Shown in pieces: positions 1 to 8,315 of a stretch of DNA of 64,000 nt (positions within the stretch are counted from its first letter, which is position 1; each line of letters begins with the position of its first letter). A program made the translations under genes and the position numbers. Location: positions 100,616 to 164,615 of the forward strand of contig JAFXGO010000029.1 of assembly GCA_017520185.1 (NCBI GenBank), given 5' to 3'. A model generated the notes under the pieces. It saw only the letters and a list, made by a program, of their open reading frames with translations, did no database searches and was not told where the DNA came from. The DNA comes from Elusimicrobiaceae bacterium. GTDB lineage: Bacteria; Elusimicrobiota; Elusimicrobia; Elusimicrobiales; Elusimicrobiaceae.

Positions 1-68
1 AAGAAGTTCTTTTTATTGCAAATCTAATCTTTTTTCTGGGTTTACCGACGAAAAATAAAATAGTAAAC

Positions 69-74
69 TATAAT
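69..74 (+). promoter_or_regulatory. -10 box for OsmC-like pair
   Basis: TATAAT lies 15 bp before the start codon at 90. No convincing -35 hexamer is seen. Any mRNA would carry a short leader containing the AGGAGG ribosome site. Confidence 0.5.
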
Positions 75-89
75 TGACAGGAGGATTTT

Positions 90-488
90 ATGACTAAAAT
101 TTTATCTACTTACCTAGCAGACGGACAAACAGAACTGCTACATGAACCTACCGGCAGTAAAATTTATACAGATTTACCCCCTGATAATGGCGGAAAGGGG
201 CGGCTTTTCTCACCTACAGATCTTTTAGCATCGGCTTTTGCTTCTTGCATATTAACTATTATGGGGAAAATGGCTGAAAGAAATAAAGAAAACTTAAAGG
301 GAGCCAAAATAGAAATAGATAAAATAATGGCTGAAAATCCGCGCAGAGTAGGAGAATTTGTATTAAACATCAGTTTTCCGGCAGATTTTACACAAGAACA
401 AAAGCAACGTTATATCGGAGCCGTAAAAGCCTGCCCCGTTCATCATACTTTAAGAGAAGACATCAAAATTAGCATAAACATTCAATAA
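90..488 (+). CDS. OsmC-like protein (first of tandem pair)
   Basis: A 132-aa OsmC/Ohr-superfamily protein. These small cytoplasmic enzymes reduce organic hydroperoxides with two conserved cysteines. Both are visible: one in a helix with the motif FASCILTIMG (about residue 53) and one in KACPVHHTL (about residue 113). The spacing and the VHHTL tail match the YhfA/OsmC-like branch rather than classical Ohr. The start is supported by a Shine-Dalgarno AGGAGG about 7 nt upstream and a TATAAT box at 69-74. A related gene follows 9 bp later, so the two are probably co-transcribed. The exact substrate cannot be told from sequence. Confidence 0.88.
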   Translation: MTKILSTYLADGQTELLHEPTGSKIYTDLPPDNGGKGRLFSPTDLLASAFASCILTIMGKMAERNKENLKGAKIEIDKIMAENPRRVGEFVLNISFPADFTQEQKQRYIGAVKACPVHHTLREDIKISINIQ

Positions 489-497
489 GGGGGTTCT

Positions 498-887
498 ATG
501 ACAGACAAAATACACTGTATATATACGGGCAATAGCCACGTAGAAATCAAGACTGAGCAAGTAAAAGATATTTTGCATACTGCTCATGACGGTAAAAAAG
601 AATGGGTGACGCCGGGAGATATGTTGGTTGGAGCCTTGGGCGCGTGTACATTGACGATGATGAGTGTCATCGCACAAAAAGCCGGAGAAAAATTGGACGG
701 AACCAACATAGAAATATCTTCCGTTTTTGGGCCGAATTTAAGCGGCCTGCAGGAAGTGGCACTTCACGTGATATTTCCAAAAGAACTTAGCGAAGATACA
801 AGAAAAAAATGCTTGGCGGCGGCAGAGGCTTGCCCTGTGCATAAAAGCCTAAACCCAGCCATCAAATTTTCTTTGACTGCCCAATAA
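498..887 (+). CDS. OsmC-like protein (second of tandem pair)
   Basis: A 129-aa paralogue of the preceding gene with the same layout: an N-terminal beta region, a cysteine in GALGACTLTMM (about residue 51) and a second in AEACPVHKSL (about residue 114). It is presumably a thiol peroxidase-like or osmotically inducible protein acting in the cytoplasm. A GGGGGT ribosome site precedes the ATG. The gene ends just before a strong hairpin terminator, closing the two-gene operon. The two copies differ greatly outside the cysteine motifs, so they are not a recent duplication and may act on different substrates. Confidence 0.87.
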   Translation: MTDKIHCIYTGNSHVEIKTEQVKDILHTAHDGKKEWVTPGDMLVGALGACTLTMMSVIAQKAGEKLDGTNIEISSVFGPNLSGLQEVALHVIFPKELSEDTRKKCLAAAEACPVHKSLNPAIKFSLTAQ

Positions 888-890
888 TCT

Positions 891-916
891 AAAACCCCGC
901 TTCATGAGCGGGGTTT
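891..916 (+). terminator. Rho-independent terminator
   Basis: The inverted repeat AAACCCCGC / GCGGGGTTT has a 7-nt loop and follows the second OsmC-like gene. It separates that operon from trkH. Confidence 0.85.
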
Positions 917-939
917 ATTACACCCTCTTATAAAATTGA

Positions 940-945
940 TACAAT
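940..945 (+). promoter_or_regulatory. Extended -10 box of trkH (near-leaderless)
   Basis: TGATACAAT gives a -10 hexamer (TACAAT) whose expected transcription start (7 nt after the hexamer) is position 952, two bases before the ATG at 954. No Shine-Dalgarno sequence is present between them. Confidence 0.6.
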
Positions 946-953
946 AAAAGTAT

Positions 954-2336
954 ATGCTAAAAAACCTTTCCATAAAAGAAGCCTTTCTCTCTACGGCTCA
1001 ATTTATTCGCAAAGCACTCAAAAAATATACTTTATTTGTGCTTCATCTTTCTCCACATCAAAATATGTTGCAAGGAATTTTGATGTACATGATACTTGGG
1101 TGGGTGGTATTGTGTTTGCCTTTTATGGATAAAGGCGGCGTAAGCATGATAGATAATTTATTTACGGCAGCGGCGGCGGCTTCTACTTCAGGACTGACAA
1201 CCGTTAATTTTGCCGAATCTTATACTTTCCTTGGCAAATTGGTAGTGCTTATTATTATCCAAACGGCTGGTATTGGATATATGACGATATCATCTTTTCT
1301 CTATTTATCTTTTTCTCATCGCCTTCGCCACAGACATACCGAAGTGTTAAATACTGAGTTTGCCCTCCCGCGTACGGTACGCTTGCAAGACTTTTTAAGA
1401 GCCGTTATTATCTTTACTTTTGTGGCGGAAATGATTGGTGCAGGATTTTTATACAATTATTTTATCCGACATAATTACACTGCCTTTGATGCTACGTGGT
1501 ATGCTGTTTTTCATAGTGTATCTGCCTTTTGTACGGCTGGATTTAGCCTATTTCCGGATAGTTTAATGTCTTTTGCAGATAGCAAAACGATTAATATCGT
1601 CATATCCCTTTTATCTTTGGCAGGAGCTATGGGTTTTATCGTTGTGACGGATATTTTCAACCGTATTGTGGGAAGAACAAGAGCCATCTCTTACACCACC
1701 AAAATTATTGTTTTCTCTACTTTGATGGCCTTGCTTTTATGTTCTTTCTTCATTTTACTCACTAATCCGAATTTGGCCCCCAGCGCCGTTTTGTTTCAGG
1801 CAATTGCAGCTATGACAACCGCCGGATTTAATACGATTCCCATTTCCTCTTTGGCAATATCTTCTTATCTGGTGATTATGGCACTAATGTCTATCGGTGG
1901 TTCTCCGTCCGGTACCGGCGGCGGCTTGAAAACAACCACCGTCACTTGTTTGGTGGCCACCGTCTCCAGCCATTTATTTGGCAGAAAACATATCACTTTT
2001 TTAGGAAGACAAATTCCATTACATCGCTTATATATAGCAAACTCTACTTTTATCTTCTATATATTTATGTTATTTGTCACCATGTTCTTACTTACATGGG
2101 TAGAAGATTTGCCTTTTTTGGACCTCTTGTTTGAGGCGATTGCTGCTTTAAGTACTGCCGGCATTAGTTTAGGAACCACTGCCAAGTTGAGTTTCTTGGG
2201 TAAATTGATTATTATTGCCACAATGATTATTGGGCGCGTAGGAGTTATCACCTTTGGTATGGCTTTACTCAAACGAGATGAAGACGAACTTGAGGAAGAA
2301 GAAGAACATCTGAAAAGAGAGGATTTGGCGGTTTAG
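954..2336 (+). CDS. trkH: TrkH/KtrB-family potassium uptake protein
   Basis: A 460-aa membrane protein that moves K+ across the inner membrane. It has the four M1-P-M2 units of the SKT superfamily. The pore-loop glycines are seen in STSGLTTV, FCTAGFSLF, MTTAGFNTI and LSTAGISLG, in order along the chain. The C-terminus is short and acidic (runs of Glu after residue 440). The cytosolic RCK partner (TrkA/KtrA) is not in the window. The gene has no Shine-Dalgarno sequence and appears near-leaderless. rimO follows 14 bp downstream and may be co-transcribed. Confidence 0.93.
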   Translation: MLKNLSIKEAFLSTAQFIRKALKKYTLFVLHLSPHQNMLQGILMYMILGWVVLCLPFMDKGGVSMIDNLFTAAAAASTSGLTTVNFAESYTFLGKLVVLIIIQTAGIGYMTISSFLYLSFSHRLRHRHTEVLNTEFALPRTVRLQDFLRAVIIFTFVAEMIGAGFLYNYFIRHNYTAFDATWYAVFHSVSAFCTAGFSLFPDSLMSFADSKTINIVISLLSLAGAMGFIVVTDIFNRIVGRTRAISYTTKIIVFSTLMALLLCSFFILLTNPNLAPSAVLFQAIAAMTTAGFNTIPISSLAISSYLVIMALMSIGGSPSGTGGGLKTTTVTCLVATVSSHLFGRKHITFLGRQIPLHRLYIANSTFIFYIFMLFVTMFLLTWVEDLPFLDLLFEAIAALSTAGISLGTTAKLSFLGKLIIIATMIIGRVGVITFGMALLKRDEDELEEEEEHLKREDLAV

Positions 2337-2350
2337 CCACTTTAAAGATT

Positions 2351-3637
2351 ATGAAATTTTCCGTCATCAGTTTAGGTTGCCCCAAAAACCTAACCAATAC
2401 CGAAGAATTTTCTGCCCGTTTGCTGGGCAAAGGGCATGAACTTATGCTAGATCCGCAAGGGGCGGATATACTCATCATTAATACGTGCGGATTTATTGCT
2501 TCCGCCGTTAAAGAAGCAGAAGACACCATCTGCTATGCTTTGGAACTAAAAAGGACAGGACAAGTAAAAAAAGTGGCCGTCACCGGTTGCATGGTAGAGA
2601 GATATAAAGATAAAATTTTGGCTGATTTTCCGCAACTGGATTTAATTTTTTCCATTGGGAAACAAGAACAAGTGGAAAGAATACTCAACAAAACAGGTTT
2701 TATAAGCAGTCCTCTGCCCAAACAACTCTATCTTCCCAAGTATAAAATGAGCCTTACCGCACCGCATACGGCATATTTAAAAGTAGCCGACGGTTGCAAT
2801 AACCGTTGCGCGTACTGTACTATTCCTTTTTTGCGTGGCCCTTATCGCTCCAAACCGATGGAAGATATCGTTAGAGAGGCGGCTCTCATGGCTGAAAACG
2901 GGGTAAAAGAGATTTCTTTAATTGCACAGGACACCACCTCTTACGGACAAGATTTGTATGGTCAGCCACAACTGGTCAAACTACTTAAAAAACTTCTAGA
3001 AAACCGCCAAATCAAACGTTTACGCATTATGTACGGTTATCCGCACCGTGTCACGGAGGAATTGGCTGAGTTAATGGCCTCTACGCCGCGCATTTTCCAT
3101 TACATAGATATTCCGTTGCAGCACATCGCAGACCCTGTTTTAAAACGTATGAATCGTCATTGTGACGGGTCTCAAATCAGACGTACGCTGGACATGCTTA
3201 AAAAGAAGGTGAAAGACATTTCATTACGCACGAATTTCATCGTCGGCTTTCCGGGAGAAACAGAAGCGGATTTTAAAGAATTGCAACAATTTGTACAAGA
3301 CTATGAATTTGATAATATGGGTGTGTTTGAATATTTCCGCGAAAAAGGAACCGCTGCTCATGATTTAGACTTGCAAATTGAACAAACACTTAAACAAGAA
3401 CGCCGCTTACGCCTAGAGCAAACGCAAAGCCGAGTCATTGATCGTATAAATAAAAAAATTAAAGCAAGTATAGTAGAGGCTATTGCAGACGGGCCCACCT
3501 TTGGCCGCACGTATAAAGATGCTCCAGATATTGACGGACAAGTGACATTTACCACCCCCGTTAAGACTGGACATATTTTTAAGGCTAAAATTGTCAAAGC
3601 CGAAGGATACAAACGCACATTAGAACCGATTAAATAA
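2351..3637 (+). CDS. rimO: Ribosomal protein S12 methylthiotransferase RimO
   Basis: A 428-aa radical-SAM enzyme that adds a methylthio group to the conserved aspartate of ribosomal protein S12. The N-terminal UPF0004 domain has the cluster cysteines C10 (SLGCPKN), C46 (INTCGF) and C80 (VTGCM). The radical-SAM CxxxCxxC motif is C149/C153/C156 in GCNNRCAYC. A TRAM domain closes the C-terminus. SLGCPKN and IPFLRGPYRS favour RimO over its tRNA-modifying sister MiaB. The start has no strong ribosome site, and translation may depend on coupling to trkH. A bidirectional terminator follows. Confidence 0.95.
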   Translation: MKFSVISLGCPKNLTNTEEFSARLLGKGHELMLDPQGADILIINTCGFIASAVKEAEDTICYALELKRTGQVKKVAVTGCMVERYKDKILADFPQLDLIFSIGKQEQVERILNKTGFISSPLPKQLYLPKYKMSLTAPHTAYLKVADGCNNRCAYCTIPFLRGPYRSKPMEDIVREAALMAENGVKEISLIAQDTTSYGQDLYGQPQLVKLLKKLLENRQIKRLRIMYGYPHRVTEELAELMASTPRIFHYIDIPLQHIADPVLKRMNRHCDGSQIRRTLDMLKKKVKDISLRTNFIVGFPGETEADFKELQQFVQDYEFDNMGVFEYFREKGTAAHDLDLQIEQTLKQERRLRLEQTQSRVIDRINKKIKASIVEAIADGPTFGRTYKDAPDIDGQVTFTTPVKTGHIFKAKIVKAEGYKRTLEPIK

Positions 3638-3640
3638 AAT

Positions 3641-3670
3641 AAAAGACTCGGGATTTACCCGAGTTTTTTA
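3641..3670. terminator. Bidirectional terminator
   Basis: The hairpin ACTCGGG / CCCGAGT with A-rich and T-rich flanks on either side sits between the convergent rimO and phospholipase D-type genes. It can end both transcripts. Confidence 0.85.
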
Positions 3671-5698
3671 TTAAAGTTGATTGGTCAATGCCCCAACGAT
3701 AAAAGAGTTCCAACCCACTTTTCGTTCTTCCGTCATTTCTTCGGAATTGGCAAAATCCTTTTCAAATAAACGCTCCTCTAATTCTTTGACAAAGACAGGA
3801 TCAGAAATACCCAAACTCATTTCCTGATTAATAAATAGGCTCATTTTGTCAAAATTAGCCGATCCTACTACCGCCCAACCATCATAAATAGCTGCTTTTA
3901 CATGACTCATGGCTTTGTAAAAATATACTCGCACTCCATTGCGCCAAAGTTTATTGGCCATAATTTGATTATTGCTATGCATAATCGTCACGTCATTTTC
4001 ACTGGGTAAAATGACGCGCACATCTACCCCACGCCCGCGTGCCTTGATGATTTCCCCCACAATGCGATCATCAGAAAAATAAGCATTTTGAATATAAATA
4101 CGTTTTTTGGCTCGTTTAATGGCTTCCAACTGTGCCGAAAAGATTTCTGCTTGAGTAGGTTTAGTATAAAGCAGGCGCACATCAATCATATCCGGAGTTT
4201 CTTTGTTTACAGAACGGTATTTTTTGCTAAAAAGTTGGCGGTAAATAGCGGCAAAGTCTCCCCCCCAACCATTAAAAGACCATGCTTCATAAAAATTTTT
4301 GACCAGCTGCCCCACCACCGGTCCGCGCAATGCAACCATCATATCATGCCATGTATAGCGATACTCCTCCCCAATATTCATACCTCCTGTATAGGCTAAC
4401 TCTCGGTCTATCAGATATACTTTGGTGTGGTCAAAGGTGGCCCATGTATTTAAATGGGTTCGTGCTTTGGCATGCGAATCTTTACGCAAATATTTTTTTA
4501 TGCTTTTAGGCATAACAAAATCTTCTTTATATGCCAACTCCGGTTGACGGGTAGAATTGACAATATTGTTTAACTCATCGGTTAATACACGCACGTCTAT
4601 TCCATCGGCAGAGCGAGCCTTCAGCATATCGGCAATTTTGATGCCATAGGGATCTGTACCAAAAATATACACTCTAGTAAAAATGGAATGTTGGGCTTGT
4701 TGGGCAGCTAACATAAAATGCGGAAAAAATTCTTCTCCGTCAATTAAGAGTTCCACTGAGGCTTTATAATTTTGTTTGCTGATATTTTTATCCAACCATT
4801 GATTAAAGTCTTGAAGGTCCATCTCTTGGTCATCAACAGACAAAGCGGGAACTTCCTCTAAATCTTTGTATCTGGGCGGGAAAGCCGTATAAATACTAGA
4901 AACCGTCAAAGAACCCAACCTTGTGGCCGAAGTGACAGGTGATTTGATAATTCCTAAAAAATGACTTTTAACAAAAAAGGACCACAAAAAATTGGCAGAA
5001 AACCCCAAGCGGGTCATCTCTTTTTCCAGTTCGTAGTAAGCGGGCAATTGCAACGGAGTGATGATACCCTGCTCTACATCCACATACAAAAAAGGTGTTA
5101 AAGGGACGTTTTTTAACTTCAGCAGGAAACGAGTGTAAGCAACACCGGCATCATTGACCATCTCTTTCAATTTTTCAAAAACCAGAAGATCAAATTCTTT
5201 GGATTGCACTTTTCCTATAACTTGAATATTAGACGGAGAATGGCTCAAATCTACCAAATCTAATTTACCGCTTAAATCCCTGTACAAGAGTGTTTCAAAA
5301 TTTTCAATAAAAACCACTTTTCCTTCTTGCGCATTTTGTGGAGCAATGGAAATCAGCACTTCCTTTAACACTTCTGTCCACTCCTGTCCAACCACCACCA
5401 CTTCCTGCTCATTTTTGTGATCTGCAAGGTCAAAAAATCTCTTAGGTTCCATTAAAGCATACGGATTTCCCTTCTCCATATCGGGTTTAGCAGAAGCAAC
5501 AAAATAAAATTTTTCTCCTTCATAATTATAAAGCAGATAAAGTTTTTCCTTCCACAAAGATACTTTGGCAGGAGATAAAGAATGTTCTTCAATGGAAGAA
5601 AACACCTGATATTTTTGGGATTGTGTAGAAGCACAAGCACTGAGCAAACAAGAGGCCAAAACGGCATAAAAAATATAAAGAAAAGAAAATTTTTTCAT
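3671..5698 (-). CDS. Phospholipase D-superfamily lipoprotein
   Basis: A 675-aa protein with a lipoprotein signal peptide (LSAC lipobox, Cys22) followed by an N-terminal region of about 290 residues I do not recognise. Two PLD phosphodiesterase domains follow. The catalytic HxKxxxxD motifs are complete: H424/K426/D431 (HTKVYLID) and H599/K601/D606 (HVKAAIYD), followed by GGMN and GSANFD as in cardiolipin synthases. It therefore probably transfers or cleaves phosphodiester bonds of phospholipids, but facing the periplasm as a lipid-anchored protein, unlike the usual membrane-spanning Cls. No Shine-Dalgarno sequence is present; the predicted mRNA start is the A of the ATG. Confidence 0.88.
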   Translation of the reverse strand: MKKFSFLYIFYAVLASCLLSACASTQSQKYQVFSSIEEHSLSPAKVSLWKEKLYLLYNYEGEKFYFVASAKPDMEKGNPYALMEPKRFFDLADHKNEQEVVVVGQEWTEVLKEVLISIAPQNAQEGKVVFIENFETLLYRDLSGKLDLVDLSHSPSNIQVIGKVQSKEFDLLVFEKLKEMVNDAGVAYTRFLLKLKNVPLTPFLYVDVEQGIITPLQLPAYYELEKEMTRLGFSANFLWSFFVKSHFLGIIKSPVTSATRLGSLTVSSIYTAFPPRYKDLEEVPALSVDDQEMDLQDFNQWLDKNISKQNYKASVELLIDGEEFFPHFMLAAQQAQHSIFTRVYIFGTDPYGIKIADMLKARSADGIDVRVLTDELNNIVNSTRQPELAYKEDFVMPKSIKKYLRKDSHAKARTHLNTWATFDHTKVYLIDRELAYTGGMNIGEEYRYTWHDMMVALRGPVVGQLVKNFYEAWSFNGWGGDFAAIYRQLFSKKYRSVNKETPDMIDVRLLYTKPTQAEIFSAQLEAIKRAKKRIYIQNAYFSDDRIVGEIIKARGRGVDVRVILPSENDVTIMHSNNQIMANKLWRNGVRVYFYKAMSHVKAAIYDGWAVVGSANFDKMSLFINQEMSLGISDPVFVKELEERLFEKDFANSEEMTEERKVGWNSFIVGALTNQL

Positions 5699-5704
5699 AT
5701 ATCT

Positions 5705-5710
5705 ATTGTA
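5705..5710 (-). promoter_or_regulatory. Extended -10 box (leaderless) of PLD-type gene
   Basis: On the minus strand TGATACAAT precedes the ATG by exactly six bases, so the expected transcription start is the A of the start codon at 5698. There is no ribosome-binding site. Confidence 0.6.
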
Positions 5711-5819
5711 TCAAAAACCAGCATCGTTAAAATTTTCTGTTGAAAATTTAATTAAAATAGATATACTAATAATGAGTTGTATCTTTTTCCGTCGTTATTT
5801 AATCTATAAGGAGCCGTCA

Positions 5820-6203
5820 ATGAAAATCACCTTTGAAGGAAATAAAAAGGTACGGGTGCGTGTCAAAAATTTTGATGTATGGACAGATCAACCCAAAGAA
5901 CAAGGCGGTGATGCCTCCGCCCCTACTCCGATTGACCTGTTTTTAGCATCATTGGGCAGTTGTTGCGGAGTGTTTGTTTTAAACTTCTTAAAACAACATG
6001 ATTTGCCGGAAAATGTTTATTTAACCTTAGATCCTGTGTGGAACATCAGTGATTACGTAATTGAAAAAATAAAAGTATCTATCCATACCCCGTCAGGATT
6101 TCCGTCAAAATACGAAAATGCCTTGATTGAAGTGGCCAAACGTTGCCTGGTGGCAAGACACGTCAAAATAGAACATGATATTTCTTTGGTAAAAGAACCT
6201 TAA
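5820..6203 (+). CDS. OsmC-like protein (third copy)
   Basis: A 127-aa OsmC-family protein, the third in 6 kb. The cysteines are seen in SLGSCCGVF (about residue 48) and AKRCLVARH (about residue 111). The frame is open further upstream, but the ATG at 5820 has a perfect AAGGAG about 8 nt before it, and the protein then begins in the usual OsmC way. The upstream extension would run through the divergent promoter region and is rejected. The second motif has CLVARH in place of the CPVHHTL seen in the other two copies, so this belongs to a different subgroup. Its reductase activity is inferred. Confidence 0.85.
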   Translation: MKITFEGNKKVRVRVKNFDVWTDQPKEQGGDASAPTPIDLFLASLGSCCGVFVLNFLKQHDLPENVYLTLDPVWNISDYVIEKIKVSIHTPSGFPSKYENALIEVAKRCLVARHVKIEHDISLVKEP

Positions 6204-6232
6204 AAAAACCCCGCTTTATGCGGGGTTTTAAA
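6203..6232. terminator. Bidirectional terminator
   Basis: The stem AACCCCGC / GCGGGGTT has a short loop and A/T tracts on both sides. It lies between the convergent OsmC-like and aminotransferase genes. Confidence 0.85.
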
Positions 6233-6235
6233 TTA

Positions 6236-7450
6236 TTAGAGCAATGCCTTTTTAATCGTAGTGGCTAAGCGTTTTACGCCTTCTTCTATTTGCTGTGGTG
6301 AAGAATAAGAAAAGTTTAAGCGCAAATCATTCTTTTTAGCATCACGCGGTGGGTAAAAATCTACCCCAGCCACATAAGCCACATTTTCTTGTAAAGAAAG
6401 TTTTAACATTTCTTGAGCATCAATACGCTCCGGCAAAGTGACCCAAAGGAACAATCCTCCCTCCGGTTTGGTCCACTTTACTTCTTTGGGCATATATTTT
6501 TCCAGCATTTCTAACATTAAATTTCTTTTTCGACGGTACACTTCCACCACTGTTTGAATGTGTTGCAGTAAACGTCCGCTTCTCAAATAAGCCGCTGCGG
6601 CCAATTGAATAATGGGTGTGGTGCACAAATCCATTGCCTGCTTTAAAATAACGTATTTCTGTATCACTTCAGCAGGAGCCACCACATAACCTAAGCGAAA
6701 GCCCGGCACAAAGACTTTTGAGAATGTAAATAAGGTAATTACATTTCCGCGTCCGCCGTCCAACTCATAAAATGTTTTCGGAGAGACCCCTTCAAAACGC
6801 ACTTGACGATAAGGAGAATCTTCCACAATTAAAGTATTGTATTTTTCGGCTAATCTTAAAATTTCTATACGACGTTCTTGCGGAATGGTTAATCCGTTTG
6901 GATTTTGAAAATCAGGTACCAAGTAAATAAATTTACAGGCTTTTCCGGTATCTTTTAACAATTGAAGTCTTTTCTCTATAGCAGCCGGGATAACACCAAA
7001 ATCGTCGCTCTCTGCTCCATATACATCGGCACCGGAGGCTTCAAAAGCCTGCAAAGCACCTAAATAAGTGGGAGAAGATGTGACAATGCAATCGCCTCTG
7101 TTTAAAAAAATACGAGAGGTCATATCCAAGCCCTGTTGAGAAGCGGAAACTACCAAAAGTTGCTCTGCCGTAGCATCAATGTTTTCTGTCTCTTTCAACA
7201 ACTTAATCAGTTCTTTCTTCAAAACGGCTTGGCCTTCTGTAGTACCGTACTGCAAGGATTCTTTGGGAGAAAGAGTCAATGCTTGCTGTATACTTTTGCT
7301 TACATCTTCTACAGGAAACAAATTAGGATCGGGTAAACCGCCGGCTAAAGAAATGACTTCCGGACGAGCAATTACCTTTAAAAGTTCGCGTATGGCAGAA
7401 GCCTTAATACTAAGAGCCGTATCTGAATATAATTTTGAGTAGTCCATCAT
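6236..7450 (-). CDS. PLP-dependent aminotransferase (2-aminoadipate/aromatic type)
   Basis: A 404-aa fold-type I aminotransferase. The Schiff-base lysine is in FTFSKVFVPGFRLGY, and the N-terminal ISLAGGLPDPNLFP and central YLVPDFQNPNGLT motifs are typical of the MocR/LysN/kynurenine aminotransferase group. It would transfer amino groups between amino acids and 2-oxo acids in the cytoplasm; substrate preference cannot be read. Two ATGs occur in tandem after an AAGGAG, and the second (7447) has the better spacing. It lies 31 bp downstream of nadC on the same strand and may share its transcript. Confidence 0.87.
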   Translation of the reverse strand: MMDYSKLYSDTALSIKASAIRELLKVIARPEVISLAGGLPDPNLFPVEDVSKSIQQALTLSPKESLQYGTTEGQAVLKKELIKLLKETENIDATAEQLLVVSASQQGLDMTSRIFLNRGDCIVTSSPTYLGALQAFEASGADVYGAESDDFGVIPAAIEKRLQLLKDTGKACKFIYLVPDFQNPNGLTIPQERRIEILRLAEKYNTLIVEDSPYRQVRFEGVSPKTFYELDGGRGNVITLFTFSKVFVPGFRLGYVVAPAEVIQKYVILKQAMDLCTTPIIQLAAAAYLRSGRLLQHIQTVVEVYRRKRNLMLEMLEKYMPKEVKWTKPEGGLFLWVTLPERIDAQEMLKLSLQENVAYVAGVDFYPPRDAKKNDLRLNFSYSSPQQIEEGVKRLATTIKKALL

Positions 7451-7481
7451 TTACTCCTTTTTCATCTGCTGAAATAACGAG

Positions 7482-8315
7482 TTATTTAATATACTCGGTA
7501 ATTTTAAGACTTAAATCTTTACTGGGTACGGAGTGGGTTAAAGCTCCGCTAGAAATAACATCTGGCTTGGCCTGACAATAAGCGGCCAAGTTTTCCTTAT
7601 TAATTCCGCCGGAAATCTCCACCAAAGCGCGCCCGGCAATCCATTTTACCGCTTCTGCTGCCTGAGCAGGGGTCATATTGTCAAGCATAATAATATCAGC
7701 ACCGGCTTCTAAAGCCTCATTGATTTGCGCCATATTAGTCACTTCTACTTCCACTTTAGGAGTATGTCCGATGGATTCTTTGATACGTTTAACAGCAGCG
7801 GTAATAGAGCCTGCCGCTGCGATATGATTATCCTTAATCATTACACTGTCGGCCAAAGACATACGATGGTTGCGCGCGCCACCGCAACGAACGGCATATT
7901 TATCCAACTTGCGCATGCCCGGCTGGCTTTTGCGTGTATCCACCATCATCACTCCGTAAGGCTTAGTAATTTCGGCATATTCGCGGCTGGCAGTAGCAAT
8001 ACCGCTCATACGTTGCATGAAATTTAATGCAGTCCGCTCCCCCTTTAAAATACTTAAAGTCGGTCCTTCCAATTCTAAAACTTTTTCACCTTTTTTAACA
8101 AAATCTCCATCTTTTTTTAAGGGAGTAAAAACGACATTTTCATCGACATACCAAAAAGTCTGACGGGCTATATCCATACCGCACAACACCAAATCTTCTT
8201 TAGCCACAATAACGGCACGAGCGCTATCTTGCTCCGTAAAAATATTATCAGAGGTAATATCCCCCAGTCCCAAATCTTCTTCAATGGCCAATTGTATAAT
8301 TTTTTCAATAATCAT
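7482..8315 (-). CDS. nadC: Nicotinate-nucleotide pyrophosphorylase (carboxylating)
   Basis: A 277-aa quinolinate phosphoribosyltransferase. It converts quinolinate and PRPP to nicotinate mononucleotide in de novo NAD synthesis. Family motifs are in order: EDLGLGDITSD at the N-terminus, ERTALNFMQRMSGIAT, DTRKSQPGMRKLDKYAV (PRPP/quinolinate site), HRMSLADSVMIKDNH, and VEVEVTN with DIIMLDNM near the C-terminus. The start overlaps the nadA stop by 4 bp, so the two are translationally coupled. No nadB (aspartate oxidase) is seen nearby, so the iminoaspartate-forming step must be elsewhere or be done by another enzyme. Confidence 0.96.
   Translation of the reverse strand: MIIEKIIQLAIEEDLGLGDITSDNIFTEQDSARAVIVAKEDLVLCGMDIARQTFWYVDENVVFTPLKKDGDFVKKGEKVLELEGPTLSILKGERTALNFMQRMSGIATASREYAEITKPYGVMMVDTRKSQPGMRKLDKYAVRCGGARNHRMSLADSVMIKDNHIAAAGSITAAVKRIKESIGHTPKVEVEVTNMAQINEALEAGADIIMLDNMTPAQAAEAVKWIAGRALVEISGGINKENLAAYCQAKPDVISSGALTHSVPSKDLSLKITEYIK

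Noticed and set aside
7455..7500. Terminator between nadC and the aminotransferase gene
   Set aside because: The AATAACGAGTTATT palindrome is AT-rich with no T tract on the minus strand, so it is not a convincing terminator.
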